Assembly (NCBI GenBank): GCA_016191875.1
Contig: JACPVG010000029.1
Span: 373,516-437,515 of the forward strand
Source of the DNA: Chloroflexota bacterium
Lineage (GTDB): Bacteria > Chloroflexota > Anaerolineae > Anaerolineales > UBA11579
Length of the DNA stretch: 64,000 nt
Direction: 5' to 3'
Shown here: in pieces, positions 33,463 through 42,763 of the stretch
Position numbering within the stretch: the stretch's first letter is position 1
How the letters are laid out: every line of letters starts with the position of its first letter
The notes under the pieces: generated by a model
What the model was told of the DNA's origin: nothing
What the model saw: only the letters and a program-made list of their open reading frames with translations
Databases searched by the model: none
Translations under genes and position numbers: made by a program

Positions 33463-34230
33463 CTAGGATAGGGTTCTGTATACGGTCTGGATGAGCCACT
33501 TATGGCTTCTATGCAGCCTAAGAAGAGCTGGCGAAGAAACATGGCGTTTGGCCACTTCGTACTCCTCGTTGAATTGATGGACGAACCCGGCCCCTGATTT
33601 CGAGTCACGGTGGAGCCGGAAGCTGGCCAGGCGTGAGTCAAGTACGCGCAAGGGGTGCAGTCTGCTGACTCGCAACCAGTAGTCGTAGTCCAGTGCGTAG
33701 TTCAAACGGTTGTCAAATAAGCCCACTTCGTTCAGCACAGACCTGCGCCAGAACGTGGCGGGTTGGGATATGTAGTTCAGAATGGCGAGGATGCTCTGAT
33801 AGTTGAACCTTAGCCAAAAGTTCTTGTAGCTTGTGATTGGCCTTCTGACTTCGCGCCCTTGTTCGTTCACAATTCTGCATTTTCCGGTCAACCAACTGGC
33901 TTCGGGTTCAGATGAGAGTGTGGCACCCACGGTCTGAAGGACACCTGGCTCATAGTAATCGTCGGCGTTCAGGTAGGCAAGGATGTCTCCCGTACTAAGC
34001 CGAAGCCCCTTGTTGATCGCGTCCGCTTGCCCTTGATCGGGCTCGCTAAACCATCGAAGGCGACGGTCGTATTTCCTAAGGATATCAAGTGTGCCGTCGG
34101 TTGAACCGCCGTCGACAACTATATATTCAAGCTCCGGATAGCCCTGGTCCAGCACGGATACGATCGTTTGCTCGAGAAACCGGGCGCTGTTCAGGGATGG
34201 AGTTATGATGGAGATGCGCGGCCTGCTCAT
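33463..34230 (-). CDS. Glycosyltransferase family 2
   Basis: 255 residues starting MSRPRISIITPSLNS. The nucleotide-binding strand, VVDGGSTDGTLDIL near residue 37, ADAINKGLRLSTGDILAYLNADDYY (DxD motif) near 70-95, and the catalytic region ALDYDYWLRVSRL near 185 are clear. ATG 34230 is chosen over an upstream frame that would overlap the previous gene. Cytoplasmic, no membrane segments. It belongs to the glycan operon, eight bases after the polyprenyl glycosyltransferase. Confidence 0.88.
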   Translation of the reverse strand: MSRPRISIITPSLNSARFLEQTIVSVLDQGYPELEYIVVDGGSTDGTLDILRKYDRRLRWFSEPDQGQADAINKGLRLSTGDILAYLNADDYYEPGVLQTVGATLSSEPEASWLTGKCRIVNEQGREVRRPITSYKNFWLRFNYQSILAILNYISQPATFWRRSVLNEVGLFDNRLNYALDYDYWLRVSRLHPLRVLDSRLASFRLHRDSKSGAGFVHQFNEEYEVAKRHVSSPALLRLHRSHKWLIQTVYRTLS

Positions 34231-34238
34231 CCGCGTGA

Positions 34239-35189
34239 CTATTTCTTGCGCAACATATCGGTGAGCAGCCCGCGCACCGAGTGAAGGATGATGCCGGTGG
34301 ACAGAGTCAGGCCGCCGACGATGGTGAGCAGCACGCTGATCATTGCATAGCCTACTGCGAGCGTGGTTGTCCTCCGATAGATATCGACGACGTACACTCC
34401 CCATCCCATGCCGATCAACGTGGTGAGCGCTCCTGGAACACCGAAGAACATCAGCGGGCGATACTGGCCGATTAAGCGGACAATGCCGCCTAGCACCAAA
34501 AGCCCGTGTTGCCAGACTGAGCGTTTTGGAGCGTCTTCGTAAAGAATGGTAATTGACGATTCTTTGACGACCAGGCCATATTCCTGGGCGATGAATTGCA
34601 TCTCGGATTCGACCGAAAAGCCAGTGGACGCGAGCGTGAACAATTCAAGAGCATGGGGTGAGAAGGCCCGATAGCCGCTCTGGGAGTCAGTGGCTGGTTC
34701 GCCAGAAGCAACACGAGTAAGGAAATTGAAGAACTTATGTCCCCAAATGCGATGCCTCGGCACTTCGCTCATTGAACTTAGATAACGAGAGCCTATGACC
34801 AGATCGGCATTGCCGTTCAGGACCGGGCCAGCGACTTTGTGCAATTCCTCCGGCAGGTGCTGGCCGTCGCCGTCAATCGTGACGACTGCATCAAATCTGT
34901 GTTTGAGGGCCTCCTTGAAGCCGGCTTGCAGCGCCTCGCCTTTGCCCTTGTTTTCAGTCTGTTTGACGACGATCGCCCCGGCGGCCGCAGCGATGTAACT
35001 CGTGTCGTCACTCGAGCCATCGTCCACTACGATGACTGTATCGACGAAACGTTTGAGTTTCAGAGCAATACTGCCAATGTGCCGCTCTTCATTGTACGCG
35101 GGAATGACAACGACGATGTTCTTGCCTACCAGGATGTCTCTCTCGAATCTGTAGCCGGCATCTGGTTCGGGATGTTCACGCGTCTTCAT
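34239..35189 (-). CDS. Polyprenyl-phosphate glycosyltransferase (dolichol-phosphate mannose synthase type) with two C-terminal helices
   Basis: 316 residues. VVVIPAYNEERHIG near residue 26, VIVVDDGSSDDT near 52, VVTIDGDGQHLPEEL (DxD) near 103 and VIGSRYLS near 133 are the GT-A donor-site motifs. Two hydrophobic stretches at about 243-270 and 277-305 anchor it. It probably loads a sugar on undecaprenyl phosphate as the first step of the operon. AGGTGATG precedes ATG 35189. About 200 bases separate it from ettA; no clear promoter could be read there. Confidence 0.88.
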   Translation of the reverse strand: MKTREHPEPDAGYRFERDILVGKNIVVVIPAYNEERHIGSIALKLKRFVDTVIVVDDGSSDDTSYIAAAAGAIVVKQTENKGKGEALQAGFKEALKHRFDAVVTIDGDGQHLPEELHKVAGPVLNGNADLVIGSRYLSSMSEVPRHRIWGHKFFNFLTRVASGEPATDSQSGYRAFSPHALELFTLASTGFSVESEMQFIAQEYGLVVKESSITILYEDAPKRSVWQHGLLVLGGIVRLIGQYRPLMFFGVPGALTTLIGMGWGVYVVDIYRRTTTLAVGYAMISVLLTIVGGLTLSTGIILHSVRGLLTDMLRKK

Positions 35190-35391
35190 GGCATCACCTA
35201 CCGATAAATTTCACTGCGCGATTCTATTTGAAACAAGACAAGTTGGCTCTAGTCCTATTCTAAGGAATTCAAGGTTGTATTTCGTTGGGGTGGTATTGCA
35301 GCAGGGTGACAAATCCATGCCTGAAGGCACTCTCTCTCTGCTCAAGGTCCTGGGCATTCATGTGAATGCGCTGCAAGACCCGGGCCAACCG

Positions 35392-37059
35392 CTAGCGTTT
35401 GATGGCGCGGTATTTGAGCCGATGCGGCTGGTCGGCGGCCTGGCCCAGGCGGGCGTGTCGATCCTCTTCATAGTCTGACCAGTTCCCGTAATAAAATTGC
35501 ACATGGCCGTCATCCTCGAATGCCAGGATATGGGTGGCGATGCGGTCCAGGAACCAGCGGTCGTGGCTGACCACGACCGCGCAACCGGCGAAGTTTTCCA
35601 GGGCATCCTCCAGAGCACGCAGGGTGTTCACATCAAGATCGTTGGTGGGTTCGTCCAGAAGTATCAAGTTGGCGCCCTGCGTGAGCGTCCTGGCGAGGTG
35701 GACGCGATTTCGTTCTCCGCCGGAAAGTTCGCCGACGAGCTTCTGTTGGTCAGCCCCCGAGAAGTTGAAGGAGGCGACGTATGCCCGCGAATTTACTTTC
35801 CGCTCGCCGAGGGTCAGGATATCCGACCCTTGTGATATCTCTTGCCAAATCGTTTTGGAACCATCTAGCGTCCGGAATTGATCCGCATACGCCAGGACAA
35901 CAGTTTCCCCAACACGGAGGCTGCCGGAATCGGGCTTTTCCTGTCCGGCGATAAGTCTCAGCAATGTGCTCTTTCCCGCGCCGTTAGGACCAATCACGCC
36001 GACGATGCTGCCGGGCGGAAAGCTGACGGTCAGATCGTCGATGAGGACGCGCTCTCCATAGACTTTGGAGACCCCATCGAGCTGAACGACAATTTCCCCA
36101 AGACGCGGCCCGGGGGGGATGTAGATCTCCAGGTCTTCGCGGCGGCGCTCCGTCTCCTGATCCAACAACCGTTCGTAGGCCGTCACACGCGCCTTGCCTT
36201 TGGACTGGCGTGCTTTTGGAGACATTCGAACCCACTCCAATTCGCGTTCAAGGGTCTTCTGGCGCTTCGACTCAACCTTTTCTTCCTGCGCCAGACGCAG
36301 ACTTTTCTGTTCCAGCCAGGATGAATAATTGCCTTTCCATGGTATGCCATGGCCGCGATCCAATTCAAGTATCCAGCCCGCGACGTTATCCAGAAAGTAG
36401 CGGTCATGGGTTACGGCAATTACCGTACCCTTATACTGCTGCAGGTGGCGTTCGAGCCAGGCTACTGATTCCGCGTCCAGGTGGTTGGTGGGCTCATCCA
36501 GGAGCAGGATATCCGGCTCGGTTAGCAGCAACCGGGTAAGGGCCACGCGGCGGCGCTCGCCGCCTGACAGGATTTTGATAGGAGTCTCCGGGGGCGGGCA
36601 GCGCAATGCGTCCATGGCGACTTCCAGGTGGTTCTGCAGATTCCAGGCATCGTGCTGGTCGATCTGCTCTTGCAGCCGGGTTTGCTCAGCTACCAGAGCG
36701 TCGAAATCCGCATCCGGACTGGAGAAGGCCGCGTTGGTTTCCTCATAGCGCGCTAGGAGATCGGCAATCGGCTGGATGGCTTCCTGGACCACATCCTGGA
36801 CCGTCTTGATTTCATCCAGGGCTGGTTCTTGTTCAAGGTAGCCAACCGAGAATCCCTTTGTGAAGGCAACATCCCCGGTGTTGCCCTGGTCGATGCCGGC
36901 AATGATGCGCAGCAATGTGGACTTCCCGGCGCCGTTCAAGCCCAATACACCTATTTTGGCTCCAAAATAGAAACCCAGGGAAATATCCCGCAGCACTTGC
37001 CGATTCGGGGGATAAATCCGGCCGACCTGGCTCATCGAAAAGATAACCTTTTCGCTCAT
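35392..37059 (-). CDS. ettA: Energy-dependent translational throttle protein EttA (ABC-F)
   Basis: 555 residues, two ABC cassettes and no membrane domain. Walker A GLNGAGKST near residue 39 and GPNGAGKST near 350; signature loops LSGGERRRVAL and LSGGERNRVHL; Walker B LLLDEPTNHLD and ILLDEPTNDLD. The arm and linker (MSPKARQSKGKARVTAYERLL) and the FNFSGADQQK stretch point to EttA within the ABC-F group. EttA binds the ribosomal E site and couples translation to energy state. TACAAT on the minus strand (plus 37067-37072) ends seven bases before the ATG with no ribosome binding site, so the mRNA may be leaderless. Confidence 0.93.
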   Translation of the reverse strand: MSEKVIFSMSQVGRIYPPNRQVLRDISLGFYFGAKIGVLGLNGAGKSTLLRIIAGIDQGNTGDVAFTKGFSVGYLEQEPALDEIKTVQDVVQEAIQPIADLLARYEETNAAFSSPDADFDALVAEQTRLQEQIDQHDAWNLQNHLEVAMDALRCPPPETPIKILSGGERRRVALTRLLLTEPDILLLDEPTNHLDAESVAWLERHLQQYKGTVIAVTHDRYFLDNVAGWILELDRGHGIPWKGNYSSWLEQKSLRLAQEEKVESKRQKTLERELEWVRMSPKARQSKGKARVTAYERLLDQETERRREDLEIYIPPGPRLGEIVVQLDGVSKVYGERVLIDDLTVSFPPGSIVGVIGPNGAGKSTLLRLIAGQEKPDSGSLRVGETVVLAYADQFRTLDGSKTIWQEISQGSDILTLGERKVNSRAYVASFNFSGADQQKLVGELSGGERNRVHLARTLTQGANLILLDEPTNDLDVNTLRALEDALENFAGCAVVVSHDRWFLDRIATHILAFEDDGHVQFYYGNWSDYEEDRHARLGQAADQPHRLKYRAIKR

Positions 37060-37138
37060 GGGCAGGATTGTACCCTAACGACTGGGAGGCGCAGCGCGCC
37101 CATCATGACCAAAAGGGGTGTCCAGGTCTGGTGGGGTG

Positions 37139-37193
37139 GGAGTCGACGCTTTAGCCGAGTGTGTGGCGAGCTCTCCGCTAAAGCGTCGACTCC
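37139..37193. repeat. Perfect 17-bp inverted repeat between ettA and the HD-domain gene
   Basis: GGAGTCGACGCTTTAGC (37139-37155) and GCTAAAGCGTCGACTCC (37177-37193) flank a 21-base centre. Outside them GGGTGTCCA (about 37116) and TGGACACTCC (about 37215) form an imperfect outer pair. The divergent intergenic location and nested arms resemble a small palindromic repeat or MITE remnant. It could also end converging read-through. Only one copy is seen in this window. Confidence 0.6.
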
Positions 37194-37241
37194 GATGTAA
37201 TACCCACGCGAAGGTGGACACTCCCATGACCAAATTCAACT

Positions 37242-37269
37242 TTGGATTCCGGCAGTTCAATCGTATAAT
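37242..37269 (+). promoter_or_regulatory. Predicted promoter of the HD-domain gene
   Basis: TTGGAT (37242-37247), 16 bases, TATAAT (37264-37269). The start site would be near 37276, leaving a leader of only 12-21 bases that contains AGGAG. Confidence 0.55.
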
Positions 37270-37287
37270 TCTGTAGCAGAAGGAGAG

Positions 37288-38148
37288 ATGGCCGCCATGC
37301 TGGATTTGCAGCGAATAGCGATCGAAAATCTGGTTGAGGAGGTCAAGCAGGGGTATATCCGCACCTATAGCAACATGCAGCCTGAATATGGCAATATCAT
37401 CGCTTGGTCGGCAAGGCTGGCGCTGGAGAATATCGCCAACACTGATGCGCTTTACCATAATGTGGAACACACTATCATGGTCACGTTGGCCGGGCAGGCT
37501 ATTCTGGAGGGCAAGCATCTATACGAGGGGCGAGTTTCGCCGAAGGAATGGCTGCACTTCATGATGGCAGCGCTTTGCCATGACATTGGGTATGTTGCGG
37601 GAGTCTGCCAGAAGGATAACGGACGGACGTTTGCGACCGGAATCGGCGAGAAGACTGTGACCATCGCGGATGGCTTGACGGACGTTTCGTTGACGCCTTA
37701 CCACGTCGACCGCGGCAAACAGTTTGTGCGGGAGCGGTTCTCAGAAACCCTGGTGGGCACGGATTCAGATAACATAGACGCGGAGCTGATTGCCACCTAT
37801 ATCGAGTTCACTCGCTTTCCGCCTCCAGACAAGCCTGAATACAAAGATACGCGCGGTTATGGCGGACTGTTGCGGGCCGCTGATTTCATCGGCCAGTTGG
37901 GCGACCCGGACTACTTGCGCAAGATCCCGGCCCTGTATTACGAATTCGAAGAGCTTGGGACAAACAAGGAATTCGGATATTCATCTCCCGGAGAACTGCG
38001 GGTGGGCTTCGCCAAATTCTATTGGAACGTGGTGAGTCCCTACATCAAGGATGCCTTGCGCTACCTACAGGTCACCCAGGTTGGAAAGCAATGGATCGCC
38101 AACCTGTATTCACACGTTTTTGCCTCTGAGCACGCCACCACAGATTGA
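37288..38148 (+). CDS. HD-domain metal-dependent phosphohydrolase
   Basis: 286 residues (283 if the ATG at 37297 is used; AGGAG is 2 or 11 bases away respectively, neither ideal). YHNVEHTIMV near residue 55 and ALCHDIGYVAG near 95 give the His and His-Asp metal ligands, and a further Asp lies in RAADFIGQLGD near 195. HD proteins hydrolyse nucleotides or phosphodiesters. The conserved GYGGLLRAADFIGQLGDP stretch resembles uncharacterised HD proteins I recall from cyanobacteria. Substrate unknown. Confidence 0.82.
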   Translation: MAAMLDLQRIAIENLVEEVKQGYIRTYSNMQPEYGNIIAWSARLALENIANTDALYHNVEHTIMVTLAGQAILEGKHLYEGRVSPKEWLHFMMAALCHDIGYVAGVCQKDNGRTFATGIGEKTVTIADGLTDVSLTPYHVDRGKQFVRERFSETLVGTDSDNIDAELIATYIEFTRFPPPDKPEYKDTRGYGGLLRAADFIGQLGDPDYLRKIPALYYEFEELGTNKEFGYSSPGELRVGFAKFYWNVVSPYIKDALRYLQVTQVGKQWIANLYSHVFASEHATTD

Positions 38149-38232
38149 CGCGCTGCAATCAGTAACGCAGCCATGGGAGGCTTGGTTCAGCAGGCGAGGT
38201 CGACTGGAATATAGAACACGGAGGAACAGGTC

Positions 38233-39009
38233 ATGGAAGGTTTTATCACACTGGCAATTTGTGCAGGGGCAATTTTGTTGGCCTTTCTGGTGAGCATCAT
38301 CGCTCGATCGGTGCGCCAGATCTACCAATATGAACGCGGCGTCGTGTTTCAATTGGGCAAATATCTGAAGACGCTCGATCCTGGGTTGCGGTTTGTCATT
38401 CCGATCCTGCAGGAAATCCGCAAGGTGGACATGCGCATCAAGACAGCCGATATTCCCCGCCAGGAGGTGATGACCCGCGACAACATTCCGTTGCTGATCA
38501 ATGCCGTAGTGTACTTCAAGGTGATCAGTCCGGAGGATGTCATCATCAAGATCGAAGACCATATGTTCGCGGTGCGCCAATACACCCAGGCGGCGTTGCG
38601 GGACGTAATCGGTAACAGCGAAATGGATTTCGTCCTCACCGAGCGTGAGCAGATCGCCGACAGCATCAAAAAGATCGTGGATTCGGAGACCTCGGGCTGG
38701 GGAGTGGATGTGGAGGCCATCAAAATTCAGGAAGTTGAGCTGCCAGCCGAGATGAAGCGCGCTATGGCCAAGCAAGCCGAGGCAGAGCGCGAACGCCGTG
38801 CAATGATCATCAACTCTCAGGGCGAGCTTTCGGCTTCGGAGAATTTGCGCCAGGCAGCCGAGAACCTGGCCATGACGCCCGGCGCGCTGCATCTCCGCAC
38901 CCTGCAAACGATTCGCGATATCGCCTCGGACCCTTCCGAAAAGATCGTTCTCTTCGTGCCTTCCGATCTGGGCGGTCCCATGAGCGCTATCCTCGGCGGT
39001 AAGAAGTAA
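38233..39009 (+). CDS. Slipin/stomatin-family SPFH membrane protein
   Basis: 258 residues: one N-terminal membrane segment (about 4-27) and an SPFH domain (YERGVVFQLGKYLKTLDPGL near 35; DIPRQEVMTRDNIPL near 75; AALRDVIGNSEMDFVLTER near 118) followed by a helical tail (AEAERERRAMIINSQGEL). GGAGG lies seven bases before the ATG. Slipins form membrane microdomain scaffolds, often next to an NfeD protease partner, which is not present here. It precedes the OMP-decarboxylase-like gene by five bases, so the two are probably co-transcribed. Confidence 0.9.
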   Translation: MEGFITLAICAGAILLAFLVSIIARSVRQIYQYERGVVFQLGKYLKTLDPGLRFVIPILQEIRKVDMRIKTADIPRQEVMTRDNIPLLINAVVYFKVISPEDVIIKIEDHMFAVRQYTQAALRDVIGNSEMDFVLTEREQIADSIKKIVDSETSGWGVDVEAIKIQEVELPAEMKRAMAKQAEAERERRAMIINSQGELSASENLRQAAENLAMTPGALHLRTLQTIRDIASDPSEKIVLFVPSDLGGPMSAILGGKK

Positions 39010-39014
39010 CAGCC

Positions 39015-39683
39015 GTGCAACTTGATCACCGAACGCGTTACCTGCAGATCGCGTTCAACTACGACCTTGGGCTGGCGCTCAAAATCCTGCCGACCTTGCC
39101 GCGCGACCCTCGCATCCTCATCGAGGCCGGGACCCCATTCATCAAGCGCGAGGGATTGCGAGCGGTGGCGGCGTTGCGCCGCTATTGGTCAGGGCACATC
39201 GTGGCTGACCTGAAGGTCAGCGATGGAGCAGTCCAGGAGGTGGCGATGGCGCATGCGGCAGGCGCGACCGCGGCCACAGTCATGGGTAGTTCCCCCCCGG
39301 AGACACTCAATGGTTTTGTTGGTGCCTGCGAGGAGTTGGGCATCGTTTCCATGATCGATCTGCTGGGTGTGCGCGATCCTTTGGATACCATGCGGTCCCT
39401 GCACACAAAGCCGGATGTCATGGTGCTTCATCGTGGCCGAGATGAGGAAAACACCCGGGGGAAAGTGCTCGAATACCGGCACGTGAAGCGCATCCGCAGC
39501 AAGTTCGACGTGAGCATTGCAGCCGCGGGCGGGGTGGATCTGGGGGCAGCTCGGAGCGCCATCTTCAACGGCGCGAACATCGTGGTAGTCAACCTGGTCA
39601 GACCCGGTGACCCGTGGCGAGGAATCTCAACTGAGGAGGATGTGGCGGGGATCGCGGCGGAATTCCTCGCGACTATCGAATGA
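39015..39683 (+). CDS. OMP decarboxylase superfamily protein (hexulose-6-phosphate synthase/ketogulonate-phosphate decarboxylase-like)
   Basis: 222 residues from GTG 39015. The signature DxKxxD is present as VADLKVSD near residue 66, with an upstream EAGTPFIKREG (active-site Glu) and a phosphate-binding end, AAAGGVDLGAA and NLVRPGD. This fits the HPS/KGPDC branch rather than pyrimidine-synthesis PyrF. No Phi (isomerase) gene or sugar-phosphate operon is adjacent, so the reaction is unclear. A low-confidence small open frame overlaps its end. Confidence 0.78.
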   Translation: MQLDHRTRYLQIAFNYDLGLALKILPTLPRDPRILIEAGTPFIKREGLRAVAALRRYWSGHIVADLKVSDGAVQEVAMAHAAGATAATVMGSSPPETLNGFVGACEELGIVSMIDLLGVRDPLDTMRSLHTKPDVMVLHRGRDEENTRGKVLEYRHVKRIRSKFDVSIAAAGGVDLGAARSAIFNGANIVVVNLVRPGDPWRGISTEEDVAGIAAEFLATIE

Positions 39684-39834
39684 CAGGAACGAACGCCTGA
39701 GCCGACGCGCCGCCATAGTTTCCTGGCTTCATCTGATATTTCTAGGATGTATAATTGGGTATCTCTTTGGATGGAAAGGACCGATGGACGACTTACCCAG
39801 TACCGAATCCGCACAGACGTTGGAGAGCTTGTAG
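39640..39834 (+). CDS. Possible small single-helix membrane protein
   Basis: 64 residues if started at ATG 39640, overlapping the previous gene in another frame. Only the end beyond 39684 has its own space: a basic stretch (NERLSRRAA), one hydrophobic helix (IVSWLHLIFLGCIIGYLFGW) and an acidic tail. GAGGAGG sits too close to the ATG, and a TATAAT at 39750 inside it may be the mgtE promoter. It may be non-coding. Confidence 0.28.
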   Translation: MWRGSRRNSSRLSNDRNERLSRRAAIVSWLHLIFLGCIIGYLFGWKGPMDDLPSTESAQTLESL

Positions 39835-39894
39835 ACTGGTAAGTTAACTCGGTCTGGCGGCTCTCTATTCTCTTCGCAAGGAAGGAGTGCCGCC

Positions 39895-41259
39895 ATGGCT
39901 CCATTTGGGACACCTGGGCTCGAGGCGCTTGTCGCGCGCCTTCAGGCATTGCTGGAGGGCAGGAACTTACAGGGGGCGATTCAGTTGCTTCAGAAGGAAC
40001 ACCCTTCTGATATCGCCGATTTGTTGGAATTATTCGATGAGAAGCAGCGAGTGCAGCTATTTCGACTGCTGAATCTAGAGGATGCGGCGGAAGTGCTCGA
40101 CGAGATGAGCGCCGAGGCGACCCTCGGACTTGTCGAGGCCGTACCAGATGAAAACATCGCCGACCTCCTGGAGGAGATGGCAGTGGACGACGCGGCCGCA
40201 CTGCTGTCCGATCTCCCGGAAGGCCGGGCTGAAGACCTCCTCGCCCTAGTTGGACCCGGAGAGGCCGCCGAGATCGAGAAACTCCTGGCCCACCCGGACG
40301 ACACCGCTGGTCGTCTGATGAACAGCGAAGTGGTGCGAGTCAGGAAAGACTGGACGCTTCAGGAGACGCTCGAATTTCTGCGCTCCCTGGATCCGGACGC
40401 GGAGACTCTCGCGTATCTGTACGTCGCCGACGAACAGGAGCGCTTGGTGGGCGTGCTGCCGTTGCGCGACCTGGTAACGCATTCCCCCGACTTCCGGGTG
40501 GGCGATGTCATGGACCCCAATGTTGTCTCGGTGCGCGTGGATGCCGACCAGGAGGAGGCCGCCCGACTCGTCAGCCAGTACGACTTTTTTGCCATCCCGG
40601 TCGTGGATAGCGAGGGGCGTCTGGTGGGGGTGATCACTCACGACGATGTGGTTGATGTTCTTTCAGAAGAATTCACTGAGGATTTCCAGCGACTCGGCGG
40701 CTCCCAGCCGCTTGAGGATGAGTATCTGGCGACTTCTGTGGCCACCGTCTTCCAGAAGCGGGTGGGTTGGCTGCTTGTGCTGTTTCTGACCGAGATGCTG
40801 ACCGGAACGGTCATGCGGCTCTACGAACAGGAGATGTCAGCCGCCATCGCACTTGCTTTCTTCATCCCGCTGCTAATTGGCACGGGCGGAAATTCGGGCT
40901 CACAAACTACTTCCACGATCGTGCGTGCGCTTGCGCTGGGTGAGGTCCAGCTTCGCGACGCATGGCGGCTGCTCTGGCATGAATTCAAGACGGGATTTCT
41001 GCTTGGGTTAGTGATGGCGATTGTCGGCTTCGTGCGAGCGTTGCTCTGGGGCACGGGTTTACCATTGGCGCTGACGGTGGCCTTGGCGCTCTTTGCGATT
41101 GTCTTGTGGGCGAACATCATCGGTTCGTTGCTGCCTGTGCTGGCGGAGCGTTTCCGCATCGATCCCGCCGTGATCTCGGGACCGGTGATGAGCACCTTGA
41201 TCGACGCCACCGGGCTGGTGATCTACTTTTCGCTGGCGCGGGCGATCATCGGGTTGTAG
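39895..41259 (+). CDS. mgtE: Magnesium transporter MgtE
   Basis: 454 residues. The N-terminal MgtE_N superhelix (HPSDIADLLELFDEKQR; repeated LLEEMAVDDAAALLSDLPE) is followed by two CBS domains (about 140-260). A five-helix pore then carries IGTGGNSGSQTTSTIVRALALGE near 325 and DPAVISGPVMSTLIDATGL near 420. All standard parts are present and the CBS gate suggests control by internal Mg2+. AGGAAGGAG precedes the ATG. The 60-base upstream stretch is too short for a Mg2+ riboswitch. Confidence 0.95.
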   Translation: MAPFGTPGLEALVARLQALLEGRNLQGAIQLLQKEHPSDIADLLELFDEKQRVQLFRLLNLEDAAEVLDEMSAEATLGLVEAVPDENIADLLEEMAVDDAAALLSDLPEGRAEDLLALVGPGEAAEIEKLLAHPDDTAGRLMNSEVVRVRKDWTLQETLEFLRSLDPDAETLAYLYVADEQERLVGVLPLRDLVTHSPDFRVGDVMDPNVVSVRVDADQEEAARLVSQYDFFAIPVVDSEGRLVGVITHDDVVDVLSEEFTEDFQRLGGSQPLEDEYLATSVATVFQKRVGWLLVLFLTEMLTGTVMRLYEQEMSAAIALAFFIPLLIGTGGNSGSQTTSTIVRALALGEVQLRDAWRLLWHEFKTGFLLGLVMAIVGFVRALLWGTGLPLALTVALALFAIVLWANIIGSLLPVLAERFRIDPAVISGPVMSTLIDATGLVIYFSLARAIIGL

Positions 41260-41372
41260 GTTACCGAATACAGGCTTCGGGACTTGTTCTCGTTTGACTG
41301 CGGCGAGAGCCGTAACGATCTACTTGGACATTGGCCGTCCAGAAGAATTAGGCCGGCGGTAGATTTCTTCAG

Positions 41373-42746
41373 TCATAAGGAGATCAAGATGGGAGACGAA
41401 GTTTCAACGGCCCCCGTCAGGTCGTAGGTCATCGCTCCGTTGACGCGCACCGGGGTTATCTCGCCAATCGGCGGCTGGCCTTCGATGAAGACCAACCCGT
41501 CGATTTCGGGGGCGTCGCGGTAGCTTCGGCCGATGGCGATTGGTTCGCCGGAGTCTTCGACTTCGCCGTGACCTTCAACGAGCACATCCAGGGTCCTCCC
41601 AACCCAGGCCTGGTTTTTTTCCAGGGAAATGCGCTGCTGCAGTGTCATCAATTCATCCCGACGCTGTTTCTTCAACTCCATAGGAATCGGATCGCCCAGT
41701 GGTTCGCTGGTCGTGCCTGGCTCGTGGCTGAAGGTGAAGACGCCTACCCGATCGAAGCGAATCTCTTGCGCGAATTCCATCAGCGCAGTGAATTCCTCTT
41801 CTGTTTCGCCAGGGTAGCCCACAATGAACGTAGTCCTGAGGGCGAGCTCGGGCATGGCGGCGCGCATCTTCTCGAGGGTGCGATGAACCCATTCGATGTT
41901 GGCTGGGCGGCGCATGCGGCGTAACGTGGCCGGGTGCGCGTGCTGCAGCGGGATGTCCAGATAGGGGATGAGCGCCTTGTGGCTGGCAATGGTTTCGATC
42001 AATTCGTCCGTGACGTATCCCGGGTAGGCGTACAGGACGCGGACCCAATCCAAGCCGGGAACGCTCCGAACGAGCCGCCGAAGCAAAACCGCCAAGCCAT
42101 TCTTTATCCCTAAGTCATGCCCGTAATCGGTGCTGTCCTGGGCGATCAGGATGACCTCGCGTATGCCCTGGTCCCTCAGGGCCCGGGCCTCACTGATGAT
42201 GTTTTCCATGGGGCGGCTTACGGCTGTGCCTTTGATCAAGGGAATCGCGCAGAAGGCGCAGGGACGGCGGCAACCGTCGGCGATCTTTAGATAAGCGCTT
42301 GGGCCCTGGATGGCTACCCGCGGCACATCGGCTTCATCAATGCCAACCGCCTGGGCCTCTCCGGGCAAATGGTAGAGTGGTTCCGGGAGGGTGCGCTGGC
42401 GGATCTGGTTGACAAGCATCAAGATATCCATCCACCGCCGGGTTCCAAGAACGCCGTCGATCCCCGGCACGCGTGCGACTACCTCTGCCCCGTAGCGCTG
42501 GGTAAGGCAACCTGCGGCGATCAGGAATTGCTCCTTTCCCTTCTTGGCGGCGAGGGCGCTCAACACCTCATAACTTTCTTCCTTTGCCGGACCGATGAAA
42601 CCACATGTGTTGACAATCAGGATGTCCGCCTGACTGGCATCACTACAGGAGCGGTATCCGTCCGCCTGTAAAATCTTGGCCATCGATTCGGAATCGACCG
42701 TGTTCTTTGAGCAACCCAGGGAAATCAAATGGAAACGCGACGTCAT
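41373..42746 (-). CDS. rimO: Ribosomal protein S12 methylthiotransferase RimO
   Basis: 457 residues with the three expected domains: N-terminal UPF0004 domain (LISLGCSKNTVDSE, NTCGFIGPAKEES, AAGCLTQRY), radical-SAM core with CRRPCAFCAIP near residue 160, and a C-terminal TRAM domain (VGRTLDVLVEG onward). RimO uses two [4Fe-4S] clusters to methylthiolate Asp in S12. The SLGCSKNTVDSE opening favours RimO over MiaB. It follows the RodZ-like gene by 17 bases and converges with mgtE. Confidence 0.93.
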   Translation of the reverse strand: MTSRFHLISLGCSKNTVDSESMAKILQADGYRSCSDASQADILIVNTCGFIGPAKEESYEVLSALAAKKGKEQFLIAAGCLTQRYGAEVVARVPGIDGVLGTRRWMDILMLVNQIRQRTLPEPLYHLPGEAQAVGIDEADVPRVAIQGPSAYLKIADGCRRPCAFCAIPLIKGTAVSRPMENIISEARALRDQGIREVILIAQDSTDYGHDLGIKNGLAVLLRRLVRSVPGLDWVRVLYAYPGYVTDELIETIASHKALIPYLDIPLQHAHPATLRRMRRPANIEWVHRTLEKMRAAMPELALRTTFIVGYPGETEEEFTALMEFAQEIRFDRVGVFTFSHEPGTTSEPLGDPIPMELKKQRRDELMTLQQRISLEKNQAWVGRTLDVLVEGHGEVEDSGEPIAIGRSYRDAPEIDGLVFIEGQPPIGEITPVRVNGAMTYDLTGAVETSSPILISL

Positions 42747-42763
42747 TGAAAGTCCTTAGCGCC

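Noticed and set aside
37075..37518. Minus-strand frame of 147 codons over the start of the HD-domain gene
   Set aside because: It runs through the inverted repeat and is antisense to the conserved HD protein; no family features.
39835..39894. Magnesium riboswitch upstream of mgtE
   Set aside because: The space is only 60 bases and lacks M-box features.
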